Notes under the pieces: generated by a model
Database searches by the model: none
What the model was told of the DNA's origin: nothing
What the model saw: the letters and a program-made list of their open reading frames with translations, nothing else
Translations under genes and position numbers: made by a program
NCBI RefSeq assembly: GCF_000321225.1
Contig: NW_004450322.1
Coordinates: 1,361,549 to 1,425,548, forward strand
Direction of reading: 5' to 3'
Length of the DNA: 64,000 nucleotides
Origin: Odobenus rosmarus divergens
Taxonomy: Eukaryota; Chordata; Mammalia; Carnivora; Odobenidae
Shown: piece by piece, positions 53,301 to 60,890 of the stretch
Layout of the letters: each line of letters begins with the position of its first letter
Position numbering within the stretch: the first letter of the stretch is position 1

Positions 53301-55103
53301 CAGGATAAAGTTCTCCCTCCTCATCCTGGCTCACCTCATCAGACACTAAACACTGTTCTATCTTTCTGTCATAGTAGAGTATTGTTTATCCTCTTGGCCA
53401 CCCTTGGAGGGCCCTGAGTATAGGGGGCAGGGGTCTGTATTCCTCCCTTTTTTCAAGGGAAGAGGGCCTGGTACTCTCCTGTCCAACTTACACTAAGTTG
53501 GGGGCTGCCTGGGATCCTCACCCCCAAGGCTCGAGAGAATTAACCCCTTTCAAGAATTAAGAGAAAGTGGGCCACTCCAAACAGCATACCCCCTCCTAAC
53601 AGCCCTGTAGGGCACTGAGGCCAGTTCTTCCCAGACCTACTGTCCCTTACCCCATCAGGATCTTTCCCTCCTCCCATGGCACCAGCCTTCACCCCCTGGT
53701 GGTCTACTTAAGGTCAAAGGGCTTGGCCCCTACAGAATCTTTCCTGCCCCTATTAGTCTACCAGATCCAATGATCTGTCTCCCCCGTCTTGATCCAATTT
53801 GTACACCCTTGGCACCTATAGAAGCCCTATCCATCAGAGCCAAATGGTTTTTCCCTCACTCATGGCCCAGTGAAATCAATCTTCTTCACTCAAGGGTCCC
53901 CCACACCCCTCAAGAACTCCCCAGTCATGATCCAATGGGATGACCCTACACCCTTCAGGGTCTCTCCTTCACAAAGCCTTGGGTGGGCCAACTGGATTAC
54001 TCTCACTCACTTAGAATCTCCCCTCACAAGTTACAGGTTGTAACTTCCCCTTTCACGGTCCAGTGATCTCACCCATTCACCCTAAGCGTCCCTCGCACAG
54101 GAACAACTGGTTTCTCTCATTCAAGGATCAGTGGATCACCTATCCTCACTCGGAGTTCCTCCTCTTCTCCCACAGGATCCTACTCAGGGCTTCCCCCTTT
54201 TCAGAGTCTCCCCAAACACAAAATCCAATGGTCTTCCCCAGTGAGGAACTCTCTCAACAAGGGCCTACTCTGGCCTTTCATCCCAACTCAGAGTCGTCCC
54301 CAAAAGAATCGAGTGGTCTGGGTACCCAATTGGGGTACCTCCCCAAAGTCCAGTGATTTCCCCTCCATGTGGTCCAAGGTATCACTCTTTAACCTCTTCT
54401 GGTCCTCTCTCCAACAGGAATTCATGGTATTATCCATTCGGTGTCCTCTTCACCCCAGGCCTAATGGATCACCCCTAATCTAGATCCAAAGGTACTGCTC
54501 CCTCTTAGGATCTACTACCAGCACTCACACAGGATCTCCACCTCCCAGGAACAATGACGACATGTGGGGTCTTTCCCCAATTCCCTGGCATAGTGGTATC
54601 TCCCACAAACATTTCCACCTTCCACCGGGTAATGGTACTGCCTTCTCAAGGGCTCCCCCCACCATGACGCAAATGGCCCAACGCCTGCTTCCTTCCTCTC
54701 CAAACAAAATGGTTTCGCCCTCTCAGGATCTCCTTCTCTCAAGACCCAATGCTATCATCACCGACCCATGGTGTCCCCCGCACGGGCCCAAAGGTCTCGT
54801 CCCCTCCAGGGTCTGAGTAAGGTATCGCCCACTCTAGGACTCTCTCCGCCCGCAAAGCTAGCAGACTCCAACCCCTCTGATCCCAACAGTATCTCGGAAT
54901 CCAAGAGTCTCACCCCACAGAGCCTCAGTTTCCCTTCTCCAGGCCAACCCCTTAGACTCAAGGTCCACCCCAACCAACCCCTTCTCAGAGCCGGTGGCAC
55001 GACCTCTCTCTACCCCGCCCCCCGTCGCCTAGCGCGGTGGTCTTTTCCCAGCGAGCGGCACCTGCATCCGCTGAAACTCCTCCTCAGACAGAGCTTGCGC
55101 CAT
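32208..55103 (-). CDS. GRIPAP1: GRIPAP1 (GRASP-1), GRIP-associated endosomal coiled-coil protein (complete CDS, 26 exons)
   Basis: Known: a neuronal Rab4 effector that links early and recycling endosomes, binds GRIP1 and syntaxin-13, and supports AMPA-receptor recycling. Seen: 26 coding exons sum to 2526 nt = 841 aa, the human length, with all phases closing. The start [14 protein letters not shown] has A at -3 and G at +4. The product is almost entirely heptad-rich coiled coil: [17 protein letters not shown] (~17-33), [17 protein letters not shown] (~73-89), the Q/E-rich segment ~257-600 including [20 protein letters not shown] (~455-474), and the [14 protein letters not shown] region (~619-632). 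A Ser-rich linker ([12 protein letters not shown], ~656-667) separates a C-terminal coiled-coil unit ([16 protein letters not shown]...). The tail is LEPGEAS. No signal peptide or membrane segment. The 5' end lies at a CpG promoter with an ETS site. One intron (25) uses a GC donor, and an assembly gap lies in intron 7. Confidence 0.98.
32690..33160 (+). repeat. Degenerate GGTG/GATG repeat in GRIPAP1 intron 25
   Basis: About 470 bp of imperfect 'gatgggtgg', 'gcaggtgggta', 'gagcgggtgggtg' units (CACC/CATC in the transcript), abutting the GC donor of exon 25. Confidence 0.7.
33164..33318 (-). CDS. GRIPAP1: GRIPAP1 exon 25 (residues 760-811), GC splice donor
   Basis: 155 nt, [20 protein letters not shown]... 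to ...NMHLHK. Acceptor TGCAG|ATG. The donor is AAG|GCGAGT: a GC donor with otherwise full consensus. The next GT four bases on would shift the frame. Confidence 0.94.
33319..34086 (-). other. GRIPAP1: GRIPAP1 intron 24 with purine-rich tract
   Basis: 768 bp. 33600-33960 is strongly GA-rich on plus, hence TC-rich in the transcript. Confidence 0.7.
34087..34180 (-). CDS. GRIPAP1: GRIPAP1 exon 24 (residues 729-759, codon 760 split)
   Basis: 94 nt, [20 protein letters not shown]... to ...VMDSRI plus G. Acceptor TGCAG|GTG, donor TCG|GTCAGT. Confidence 0.95.
34294..34416 (-). CDS. GRIPAP1: GRIPAP1 exon 23 (residues 688-728)
   Basis: 123 nt, [20 protein letters not shown]... to ...KWMLEEK. Acceptor TGCAG|TCC, donor AAG|GTGCTG. 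Confidence 0.95.
34987..35188 (+). mobile_element. Carnivore tRNA-derived SINE
   Basis: Flanked by agatcagctgaaca (34973-34986, 35189-35202). Confidence 0.94.
35245..35470 (+). mobile_element. Carnivore SINE, older subfamily
   Basis: Head 'ggggcgcctgggtggcacag' with an extra 'atttcttggtttcagctcag' segment. TC-rich body, then AATAAAATC and a long T-run. Confidence 0.87.
35994..36124 (-). CDS. GRIPAP1: GRIPAP1 exon 22 (residues 644-687)
   Basis: 131 nt, [20 protein letters not shown]... to ...ESSTVPAR, the Ser-rich linker. Acceptor CCAAG|GCC, donor AGG|GTAAGG. Confidence 0.95.
36125..37855 (-). other. GRIPAP1: GRIPAP1 intron 21
   Basis: 1.7 kb, with a SINE at 36730-36927 and two purine-rich (plus strand) tracts, 36180-36590 and 37430-37760. 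Confidence 0.75.
36730..36927 (+). mobile_element. Carnivore tRNA-derived SINE
   Basis: Flanked by ataaagagaggttac (36715-36729 with one difference, 36928-36942). Confidence 0.93.
37856..37955 (-). CDS. GRIPAP1: GRIPAP1 exon 21 (residues 611-643, codon 644 split)
   Basis: 100 nt, [20 protein letters not shown]... to ...NSKSRS plus G. Acceptor CACAG|CTC, donor CTG|GTGAGG. Confidence 0.95.
38056..38112 (-). CDS. GRIPAP1: GRIPAP1 exon 20 (residues 592-610)
   Basis: 57 nt, [19 protein letters not shown]. Acceptor CACAG|GAG, donor GCG|GTATGA. Confidence 0.94.
38250..38345 (-). CDS. GRIPAP1: GRIPAP1 exon 19 (residues 560-591)
   Basis: 96 nt, [20 protein letters not shown]... to ...ISNLKQ. Acceptor TGCAG|AGC, weak donor CAG|GTCCCT. 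Confidence 0.95.
38449..38526 (-). CDS. GRIPAP1: GRIPAP1 exon 18 (residues 534-559)
   Basis: 78 nt, [16 protein letters not shown]... to ...HAGELK, with a polyglutamine run of five coded by CAG/CAA. Acceptor CGTAG|GAA, donor AAG|GTGCCC. Confidence 0.95.
38527..39316 (-). other. GRIPAP1: GRIPAP1 intron 17
   Basis: 790 bp, with a MIR-like segment around 38740-38990 carrying an internal T-run (38850-38866). Confidence 0.55.
39317..39430 (-). CDS. GRIPAP1: GRIPAP1 exon 17 (residues 496-533)
   Basis: 114 nt, [20 protein letters not shown]... to ...ERRLKEAE. Acceptor CCCAG|GCC, donor GAG|GTGAGT. Confidence 0.95.
39570..39782 (-). CDS. GRIPAP1: GRIPAP1 exon 16 (residues 425-495)
   Basis: 213 nt, the largest coding exon: [20 protein letters not shown]... 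to ...RGQIREEK. Acceptor CCCAG|AGT, donor AAG|GTGGGT, running into a GGGT repeat. Confidence 0.96.
40047..40142 (-). CDS. GRIPAP1: GRIPAP1 exon 15 (residues 393-424)
   Basis: 96 nt, [20 protein letters not shown]... to ...QEARK. Acceptor ATTAG|GAG, donor AAG|GTGGGC. Confidence 0.95.
40143..40934 (-). other. GRIPAP1: GRIPAP1 intron 14
   Basis: 792 bp. 40310-40720 looks like an old interspersed repeat of uncertain class (possibly an LTR remnant). No exon seen. Confidence 0.5.
40935..41069 (-). CDS. GRIPAP1: GRIPAP1 exon 14 (residues 348-392)
   Basis: 135 nt, [20 protein letters not shown]... to ...DDLNSQLQ. Acceptor CCCAG|ATC, donor CAG|GTGACG. Confidence 0.95.
41227..41548 (+). mobile_element. 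L1M-type LINE 3' end
   Basis: Resembles an ancient L1 3' UTR: 'gaagccagacacaaaaatggg', 'ggagtggttatttctggggaag', 'cttgatctgggtggtagcc', 'gaatgtacacttaagatt' in the expected order. Confidence 0.7.
41549..41712 (+). repeat. Local duplication, copy 1 (GRIPAP1 intron 13)
   Basis: 164 bp almost identical to 42657-42808 plus 43021-43028. It differs by a 3-bp indel and about four substitutions, and includes the first ~50 bp of a SINE. Confidence 0.9.
41664..41857 (+). mobile_element. Carnivore SINE with expanded tail
   Basis: Head 'ggggcgcctgggtggctt', body with TC-rich end. The A-rich tail has become the GGAA repeat that follows. Confidence 0.85.
41858..41981 (+). repeat. (GGAA)n / (GAAA)n microsatellite at a SINE tail
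   Basis: About 120 bp of GGAA with GAAA variants in GRIPAP1 intron 13. Confidence 0.93.
42107..42199 (-). CDS. GRIPAP1: GRIPAP1 exon 13 (residues 317-347)
   Basis: 93 nt, [16 protein letters not shown]... to ...LAALEQ. Acceptor GCCAG|GTG, donor CAG|GTACAG. Confidence 0.95.
42408..42485 (-). CDS. GRIPAP1: GRIPAP1 exon 12 (residues 291-316)
   Basis: 78 nt, [20 protein letters not shown] through ALQDQ. Acceptor TACAG|AGC, donor CAG|GTACGT. Confidence 0.95.
42657..43028 (+). repeat. Local duplication, copy 2 (GRIPAP1 intron 11), split by a SINE
   Basis: Starts 'ttaagattagtacacttctt' like copy 1. It is interrupted after 'ctgactctt' by a minus-strand SINE (42809-43006) flanked by the 11-bp duplication atctgactctt, then resumes with 'gattttgg'. 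Confidence 0.9.
42809..43006 (-). mobile_element. Carnivore tRNA-derived SINE
   Basis: Reverse-oriented: poly-T, AAGATTTTTTATTTATTTA, then ...GAGCCACCCAGGGCCCC. Inserted inside duplication copy 2. Confidence 0.9.
43030..44150. repeat. Degenerate tandem repeat in GRIPAP1 intron 11
   Basis: About 1.1 kb of diverged ~50-bp units built around 'CCAGCTCC(C/T)AGGGGTCTCAGA' and 'CCCAGACTCCTG'. It is the same style as the two promoter-proximal blocks but internal, starting just 3' of exon 11 in the gene's direction. Confidence 0.6.
44190..44289 (-). CDS. GRIPAP1: GRIPAP1 exon 11 (residues 257-290)
   Basis: 100 nt, [14 protein letters not shown]... to ...LEAANQ. Acceptor CCCAG|GAAT, donor CAG|GTGAGT. 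Confidence 0.95.
44418..44465 (-). CDS. GRIPAP1: GRIPAP1 exon 10 (residues 241-256, codon 257 split)
   Basis: 48 nt, [16 protein letters not shown] then CG of Arg257. Acceptor CCCAG|T, donor CCG|GTAACT. Confidence 0.93.
44593..44624 (-). CDS. GRIPAP1: GRIPAP1 exon 9 (residues 231-240, codon 241 split)
   Basis: 32 nt, [10 protein letters not shown] plus AG. Acceptor ACCAG|CTC, donor GAG-AG|GTAAAT. Confidence 0.93.
44625..45311 (-). other. GRIPAP1: GRIPAP1 intron 8
   Basis: 687 bp with MIR-like fragments (44690-44850, ~44990-45200). No exon seen. Confidence 0.55.
45312..45359 (-). CDS. GRIPAP1: GRIPAP1 exon 8 (residues 215-230)
   Basis: 48 nt, [16 protein letters not shown]. Acceptor TGCAG|AGC, donor AAG|GTAGGG. 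Confidence 0.95.
45584..45938. other. Assembly gap (355 N) in GRIPAP1 intron 7
   Basis: Run of N. The 46 bp before it (45538-45583) are identical to the 46 bp after it (45939-45984), including the end of exon 7, so the flanks probably overlap rather than being separated. Confidence 0.99.
45955..46139 (-). CDS. GRIPAP1: GRIPAP1 exon 7 (residues 153-214)
   Basis: 185 nt, [14 protein letters not shown]... to ...[10 protein letters not shown]. Acceptor ACCAG|CCC, donor GAG|GTGAAT. Its last 30 nt and donor recur beyond the N gap at 45538-45583. Confidence 0.95.
46140..46987 (-). other. GRIPAP1: GRIPAP1 intron 6
   Basis: 848 bp, C-rich unique sequence plus a MIR-like end (~46690-46900). No exon seen. 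Confidence 0.6.
46988..47138 (-). CDS. GRIPAP1: GRIPAP1 exon 6 (residues 103-152, codon 153 split)
   Basis: 151 nt, [18 protein letters not shown]... to ...LQKNVA plus G. Acceptor TTCAG|CTC, donor CAG|GTGCAA. Confidence 0.95.
47716..47918 (+). mobile_element. Carnivore tRNA-derived SINE
   Basis: Flanked by tcctttgtcccc (47704-47715, 47921-47932). Confidence 0.93.
48390..48625 (+). mobile_element. MIR SINE
   Basis: 'ctgtttattagccatgtgac', 'cctcatctgcttggtaagga', 'ggacctggcacgcggtaagc': near full-length MIR order. Confidence 0.75.
48655..48769 (-). mobile_element. Older short-form SINE
   Basis: 'taatctctatacccaacatg', 'gggctcgaactcacaaccct', 'ccaactgagccagccaggtg'. Confidence 0.87.
49484..49654 (+). 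mobile_element. Carnivore tRNA-derived SINE
   Basis: Flanked by agtagctaacaccta (49469-49483, 49655-49669). Confidence 0.93.
50036..50220 (-). mobile_element. Carnivore tRNA-derived SINE
   Basis: Flanked by ccttagagacttctt (50021-50035, 50222-50236). Confidence 0.93.
50782..50889 (-). CDS. GRIPAP1: GRIPAP1 exon 5 (residues 67-102)
   Basis: 108 nt, [15 protein letters not shown]... to ...LMAEFSK. Acceptor TGCAG|GAA, donor AAG|GTACTG. Confidence 0.95.
50895..51600 (+). repeat. Purine-rich tract (GA-rich) in GRIPAP1 intron 4
   Basis: About 700 bp almost entirely of GAGAGA/GGAAAG-type sequence on plus. On the gene's strand it is a giant polypyrimidine tract directly upstream of the exon 5 acceptor. 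Confidence 0.85.
51713..51739 (-). CDS. GRIPAP1: GRIPAP1 exon 4, 27-nt microexon-sized (residues 58-66)
   Basis: ALSKSKKAQ. Acceptor TTTAG|GCA, donor CAG|GTAAGG. Found by matching the gap between exons 3 and 5. Confidence 0.93.
51740..52718 (-). other. GRIPAP1: GRIPAP1 intron 3
   Basis: 979 bp; nothing recognisable beyond a possible old repeat around 52190-52340. Confidence 0.5.
52719..52780 (-). CDS. GRIPAP1: GRIPAP1 exon 3 (residues 37-57)
   Basis: 62 nt, [20 protein letters not shown] then K. Acceptor CCAG|AGC, donor AAG|GTACCT. Confidence 0.95.
52921..52987 (-). CDS. GRIPAP1: GRIPAP1 exon 2 (residues 15-36, codon 37 split)
   Basis: 67 nt, [17 protein letters not shown]... to ...KNGV plus G. 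Acceptor GAAG|GCT, donor TTG|GTGAGC. Confidence 0.95.
52988..55061 (-). other. GRIPAP1: GRIPAP1 intron 1
   Basis: 2.1 kb. An L2-like stretch lies at ~53165-53420; most of the rest (53450-54990) is a degenerate short-unit tandem repeat described separately. Confidence 0.8.
53450..54990. repeat. Degenerate tandem repeat filling GRIPAP1 intron 1
   Basis: About 1.5 kb of diverged units of roughly 30-60 bp built from 'CTCAGGGTCTCCCC', 'CACA(G/A)GATCCAATGGTCT' and 'CACCC'. Examples lie at 53936-53975, 54050-54080, 54215-54240 and 54690-54760. It ends about 70 bp from exon 1. Confidence 0.65.
55062..55103 (-). CDS. GRIPAP1: GRIPAP1 exon 1, coding part (residues 1-14)
   Basis: [14 protein letters not shown]. 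Donor CAG|GTGCCG. Confidence 0.95.
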
Positions 55104-55260
55104 GTTCCTCCCCCCCACCCCCCCAACAGCCTTCTGCGCAGACGCAGCTCGTCCCTCCTGTCAGTATTAGGGTCGGATCAAACCACTGGCCAGGAATGGA
55201 GGGGGAGGAGTCTACCCCGGAAGTTCAGTGTTTCGGAAACGGAGAGTAGAGAGTGAAACT
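55104..55260 (-). promoter_or_regulatory. GRIPAP1: GRIPAP1 promoter region with ETS-type site
   Basis: GC-rich sequence just upstream of the GRIPAP1 ATG, with CCGGAAGT (55217-55224, ETS/GABP core). No TATA box. It is a smaller CpG island than that of OTUD5. Confidence 0.55.
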
Positions 55261-56396
55261 GACAGGTCAGGTGAATTGCAATTTAATGTTTTACCGCAAA
55301 CTAGGTCATCTGATCTGGCTTTTGAGCTCTCATAGACCACCCATTATGATGCGACACTGTGGCATCCCTATGTCATGGGTGGACTTGTCGCTAGGGAAGT
55401 GTTTGCCGACAGAAAATCACCCTTCCGCCGTACTCCTTTAATGAGAATGGTTGACTTATAACCCTAGAAATGAAAGCGGAAGCTTTGCGCTGGTCTTGTT
55501 CCCGCCCTCCTCGGAGTGACCCCGGAGGGAAACCCCACCTCTGGTGAAGCCCTTGGCTTTTTGGGGGGGGTGGCAAGATTTGACGCTGATTTTCTTAACA
55601 TGACGCCGTACATCCTGTTAGGTAAAGGACCTAACCACAAATAAATGTAAAATATCCAAGAGGAAAGAATGGCAGTGAATCAAACGAAAAAGCTTCGTTT
55701 AAAAATACAAAGCAAAAATAGGATGGCGAAACCCCAGGAACATCCAAATAAGTAGTAAAATGCATTATAAGCCTCTCTTGTGCTTTCTGGCTCCCTATAC
55801 AAACCCCACTACCCAAGCAGTAGTTTTTATCTGGGAAAGAAAAACATTAGAAAGCATGTTTAGAGACATTACCAATACTAGCATACTCTATTTTCTTTAT
55901 CTTTCTTTGGTGGGGGGCGGTAACTTAATTTTTATATCATTTTAAATGTACCCCAAAGCAAGAATGGTACAAGGAAATTCCAGGTACCCTTTACCCAGAT
56001 TCATCCATTGTTTACATTTTACCACCTTTGCTTTATCATTCTTTCTCTCTATAGAAAATTTCTGAACCATTGGCTTCAGTATTCAGTGATGATTTTCTAA
56101 CACCAACATTCCTTTGGTATTTATCAGTTGCTATTCTACTGTAAGGAAGAATTTTCTCTTCTCCCCCATTTATGTATGTATATCTGTACAGACTTATTTT
56201 ATTCAATGAATTATCATCACTATCATTATTTCCTTTGGTGCTCAAACTGTCCCAGATTTGGCCAGTGGGAGGTCCTTCAAGTTGACTTTGGTGTCCCTTT
56301 GACATGTCCGCATCGTTTTGGGTTGGGTTTTTTGGGGGTTTTTTTGCACTTTCTTGTTGGCACTATAAGATGCTCCAGACTCACCTTATTCTTTTT

Positions 56397-56799
56397 TTTT
56401 TAATTTAAATTCAATTAATTAACATATAGTATATTATTAGTTTCCAGAGGTAGAGTTTAGTGATTCATCAGTTGCATATAACACCCAATTCTCATTACAT
56501 CAAGTGCCCTCCTTAATGCCCATCACCCAGTTACCCCATCCCCCCCCCACCGCAACCCTCAATTTGTTTCCTAGAGTTAAGAGTCTCTTATGGTTTGTCT
56601 CCCCCTCTGATTTCGTCTTATTTTGTTTTTCCCTCCCTTCCCCTATGATCCTCTGGTTTGTTTCTTAAATTCCGCATATGGGTGAAATCAAATGATAATT
56701 GTCTTCCTCTGATTGACTTATTTCACTTAACATAATACCCTCCAGTTCCATCCATGTCGTTGCAAATGCTAACATTTCTTTTTTTTTGATGGCTGAGTA
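56397..56799 (-). mobile_element. 5'-truncated carnivore L1 3' end with target duplication
   Basis: Antisense L1 3' UTR ('cattagttgc'-type: 'gattcatcagttgcatataa', 'caccaccgcaacc' region, 'catttcacttaacataa'). Flanked by cagactcaccttattctttt at 56376-56395 and 56800-56819; the minus-strand poly-A is at the low end. Confidence 0.9.
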
Positions 56800-56829
56800 C
56801 AGACTCACCTTATTCTTTTTCATCCCCAG

Positions 56830-57500
56830 TTGACAAAGTGTTCATTGCTCCTAGGGTGTAATTGTGTCTAGGCCCTCTCAGTGTACAAAGCTAGGAAATA
56901 TATGTATGTATCCTAATCCATCTAGCCATACATATCTATTTATATATTTTGCTATAGGTATCTATATTTTGAAAACATAAATTCATTACTAATACCTTAC
57001 ATTTCAATCCACCAATGCAAGGTTCATTCTAGTTGTCTCACTTTCCATATTTGTAAATCCCTTCTTCAATGGAAAGAAACCTGGCTGTCATTATCCACAA
57101 TAAATTTGCTTAATTGTGCAATCATATAATACCCATTAGGTAACCAGAATTGCTAAACCGTAAGAATGCAAAAAAACAAACCTACCAACTAGAAGTCAAT
57201 ATAGTTGTTTTACAGTCTCTTGTCTTTAGGCTCATGGCAGTCTATAGTCAAAATACTGGGTTTAACAAGCTTCAATATTTGATGCAGTTCCTTTTGTCTT
57301 TAATCTGATGATAGTCAAAATACAGTGTTCAAGAGCTACTTGGATTAGTTCTCCTCCTCGCCCCCTTCAATTAGGCTGTGTGATTCATTTGAAATATAGT
57401 CAGATTCCTTTGTTTCTGTTAGAATTCCATTTTGCCCCTCGCCACCGTTGTTGAGGTAACCAGTCTACTTACTTTCTGGTTTAGGCTTTCTGTGTTTCTT
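56830..57500. mobile_element. Diverged LINE-like repeat (same family as 59390-59860)
   Basis: Shares 'ttttgtctttaat', 'agtcaaaatacagt', 'ctcctcctcgcccccttcaa' and 'agaattccattttg' with 59.6-59.85 kb. Probably ancient L1M; not assigned. Confidence 0.5.
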
Positions 57501-57619
57501 TTTGCTCAAATGAACAGATATATGTATATTATCTTATTTATCATATATGAAGGGTATATTTGATATCATATAAATATCATATATTTATCATATATGAAGG
57601 CTTTGCATTTGTCATTTGA

Positions 57620-58250
57620 TACTATATCTTGTCTCTCTTGCAGCTACACAGTACCCCATTTTGTAGGTGTATCATAATTTAACCACTCTCTTATGTTTGC
57701 CAATGTAGGTTGTTTCCGATATTTTGCAATTATAAACAATGCCAAAAAGAATGCCCTTGTACATGTATGTAATTTTGTATTATCTGAGGCGTATCTTTAG
57801 GGTAAATACATAGAACTAGGATTGCTGCATCAAAAAGTGCAGATATAGTTTTATTAGGTATCTCTAAATTTCCTTCCCAAAAGGCTGTTCCAATTTCATT
57901 CCCACTAGCAATGCATTTGACAGCCTGTTTCCCCCACAGCCTTTCCAACAGACTGTGTTGTCATATTTTAAAATTTTCTCTGATCCAGGGGCACCTGGGT
58001 GGCTCAGGAGGTTAAGCGTCTGCCTTCGGCTCAAGTCATGATCCCAGGGTCCCGGGATTGAGCCCCGCATCTTCGTTGTGCTCCCTGCTCAGCGGGAAGC
58101 CTGCTTCTCCCTCTCCCACTCCCTGTGCTTGCACGTTCTCTCTCTCTCTGTCAAATAAACAAGTAAAATCTTAAAAAAAAATTTTTTTTCTCCAATCTGA
58201 GAGGTAAGAAATGGTATCTCATTGAAGGGGTAAGTAATTTGCCTGCTGTG
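57620..58250 (-). mobile_element. L1M fragment, split by a SINE
   Basis: Antisense ancient L1 3' end: 'gttgtttccgatattttgca', 'ctaggattgctgcatcaaaa', 'ttcccactagcaatgcattt', resuming after the SINE with 'atggtatctcattg'. Confidence 0.72.
57988..58180 (+). mobile_element. Carnivore SINE inside an L1M fragment
   Basis: Head 'ggggcacctgggtggctcag', TC tail, AATAAACAAGTAAAATCTT end. Confidence 0.9.
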
Positions 58251-58716
58251 GGAAAGTGTTTTCAGCCAGAACTCCTTTATACCTTTTGTAATTTCATGAA
58301 CCTTATTGAGATGCTCTCCCTTCCTCCCCATATATATAGTTAAAAGATAAACTGAGGCATATTAAAAATTTTAAGAGTTTATTTGAGCAAAAACCTATTT
58401 GAATTAGGCAGTATCTAATCTAGCAGATGGAAAAGAGCCCTGAGAAGCTGTACAAAATGCCATTTATGGCCAGAAGGGAGCAGGAATAAGGAAATTTTCT
58501 AGGTAGAAAACCCAGGATGGTTATTGCAAGGTTACTTTCGTTTAAGGCATGACAGAAGTTTGTCAGAAAGACTACCAAACTAGTGCTGAGCAGGTGATTC
58601 TTGATCGACTGGTGTAAGAATCCATATCTGGGAGAGCCAAAACTATAATTAAGTCTTGGTTTGGTGATGTGGGGCTTAGCATAAGCAACTCTATTTTGGA
58701 CATGTTGTCTTGTTTG

Positions 58717-59360
58717 TTTGTTTGTTTGTTTAACAATACATGTACTTAAGGGTACAGTTCAGTGAATTTTGACAAATGTATTTAACCTTATAACCACTAC
58801 CACAATTGATACATAGACCATTTTCACCACCCCCTAGAGGTTCCTTTGCACTCCTTCCCAACACCCCCCCACACCTCACACAACCACTAATTTGTTTTCT
58901 GTCACTGTAGATTATATTTGTCTTTTTTAGAGTTTCATACAAATGGAATGAGACAGTATGTACTCTTGTATCTGGCTCCTTTCACTCAGCATAATGCTTT
59001 TGAGATTCATCCAACTTGCTGTGTGTATCAGTACTTTTTCCCTTTTAATGATGAATAGAATTCCATAGCACAGATATTTCACAATCTGTTTATCCATCCT
59101 CTCAGGGTAGTTTTAATTTGTGTTTCTCCAACTACAAGTGAGATTACACTTTTCATATATTAAAGGGACATGTTAATATCCTTTTTAAATGCGTGAATTG
59201 TCTGTTCACATCTTTTGCTCATTTTTCTATTGGCTTTTTTGAACTTTCTCCCTCAATTTTCAAGAGTTCTTTGGATATTGAGGATATAAACGCTTTACTG
59301 TGATAGATGTTGCATGCATTTTCTTCCAGATTGTCAATTGTCTTTTGACCTGTTTATGAT
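58717..59360 (-). mobile_element. L1M fragment
   Basis: Antisense ancient L1: 'cagtgaattttgacaaatgt', 'gaatgagacagtatgtactc', 'cactcagcataatgcttttg', 'caagagttctttggatattg' in L1 order. Confidence 0.72.
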
Positions 59361-59389
59361 CATAGGATCTCAGAAATAGAAGTGTGTAT

Positions 59390-59860
59390 ACTAACCCATG
59401 TATACACACATATTTATAATGGTTTCTGTATCTATCCATCTGTATATATTTTAAGACAAACATGAATTCATACTGATATTCCAGTACCACATGGTTCATT
59501 CTATCTCTTCTTGCTTATCAATGTCCTCCCACTCCAACCATGAGAAACCAGGCTCCAACCATCCATCACCCATTTACTTAATTATTCAGTTGCAGTAAAC
59601 ATGTATAGCAATATCAGAATTGTTAATTTGTACCTCTGTGGGAAATAACTTGACCAAAATTGAGCTAAATGCTTTTCTATGGTTCTTTTGTCTTTAAATT
59701 GGAGTTTTCAGTCAAAGTACCATTTTCCAAGGTTACATAGGTCAGCATGTCTTCTCCTGCCCCCTTCAGTGAGGTCATGTCATTTCTTAGTAATACAGGT
59801 AGATTATGTTGTCACAGTCTGCATTCCATCCAGGAATTCCCTGACCTCCTGGTTGCTTTT
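59390..59860. mobile_element. Diverged LINE-like repeat
   Basis: Paralogous to 56830-57500; a third related piece lies at about 62640-62880. Confidence 0.5.
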
Positions 59861-60077
59861 TTTTAAATTTTCATACATTAAGATTCATGTTTTGTGCTGT
59901 AAAGATCTATGAGTTTTGACAAACAAATTTTAAAGTTTTCTTCACATAGATTTTTTTTTTCATTTCTTGTTAGGTTCCTTCTTAAAGTATATTATCTTCA
60001 TTGCTGCTATTGTAAGTGGGGTTTTCTCTATCATTAGATCCTCTAACTGATTATTATTTGTATATATGAAGGCCATT

Positions 60078-60169
60078 TTTAGTAATCTCTACACCCAACG
60101 TGGGGCTTGAACTCACAACCCTGAGATCAAGAATGGCACGCTCCACCAAATGAGCCCACCAGGTGTCCC
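60078..60169 (-). mobile_element. Older short-form SINE
   Basis: 'taatctctacacccaacgtg', 'gggcttgaactcacaaccct', ending '...ccaggtgtccc'. Confidence 0.85.
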
Positions 60170-60497
60170 ATGAAGGCCACTGACTTCTTTATGTTAATTT
60201 TATGTCCCTCCACTTTGCTGAATACTTTTATTGCTATAGTTTTATCATTAATTCTCTAGGGTTTGCCAGGTATAAAATAATATCATCTGAAAATAAAGAT
60301 ACCTTTATTTCCTCTTCTCCAGTTAGTGTACCTCTAATTGATTTCTCTCGTCTAATTACCGTTTTCCTCTAACAAGAACCAGAGCTCCTTGATGAAATGG
60401 TTGATTGCAGGGCTGGGGCAAGGAAAGTACAAGGTGACTCTGGAGCATCTTGTTTTACCACCCATTGAATGAATTTGAATTTAAAAAGAATCCATGA

Positions 60498-60695
60498 GGG
60501 GTGCCTGGGTGGCTCAGTCAGTTAAGTATCTGCCTTCCACTCAGGACATGATCCCAGGGTCCCGGGATTGAGTCCCACATCAGCCTCCCTGCTCAGCGGG
60601 GAGTCTGCTTCTCCCTCTGCCTGCCGCTCCCCCTGCTTGTGCTCTCTCTCTCTCTCTCTCAAAAATAAATAAATAAAAAATCTTTAAAGAAAAAT
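60498..60695 (+). mobile_element. Carnivore SINE, first of a tandem pair
   Basis: Bounded by aaaagaatccatgag (60483-60497) and aaaagaatctatgag (~60697-60711). Confidence 0.9.
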
Positions 60696-60711
60696 AAAAA
60701 GAATCTATGAG

Positions 60712-60890
60712 TCTGGTTAAGCGTCTGCCTTTGGCTTAGGTCATGATTCCAGGGTCCTGGGATTGAGCCCTGCTTCAGGCTCCCTGAGCAGGGAGCCTGC
60801 TTCTCCCTCCTCCCCACTTGTGCTCCTTCTCCCTATCTCCGTCACCATCTCTGTCTCTCTCTCAAATAAATAAATAAAATCTTAAAAAAA
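60712..60890 (+). mobile_element. 5'-truncated carnivore SINE, second of a tandem pair
   Basis: Begins at 'tctggttaagcgtctgcctt', so about 22 bp of the head are missing. Followed by a third duplication copy aaagaaaccatgaa (~60890-60903). Confidence 0.88.
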
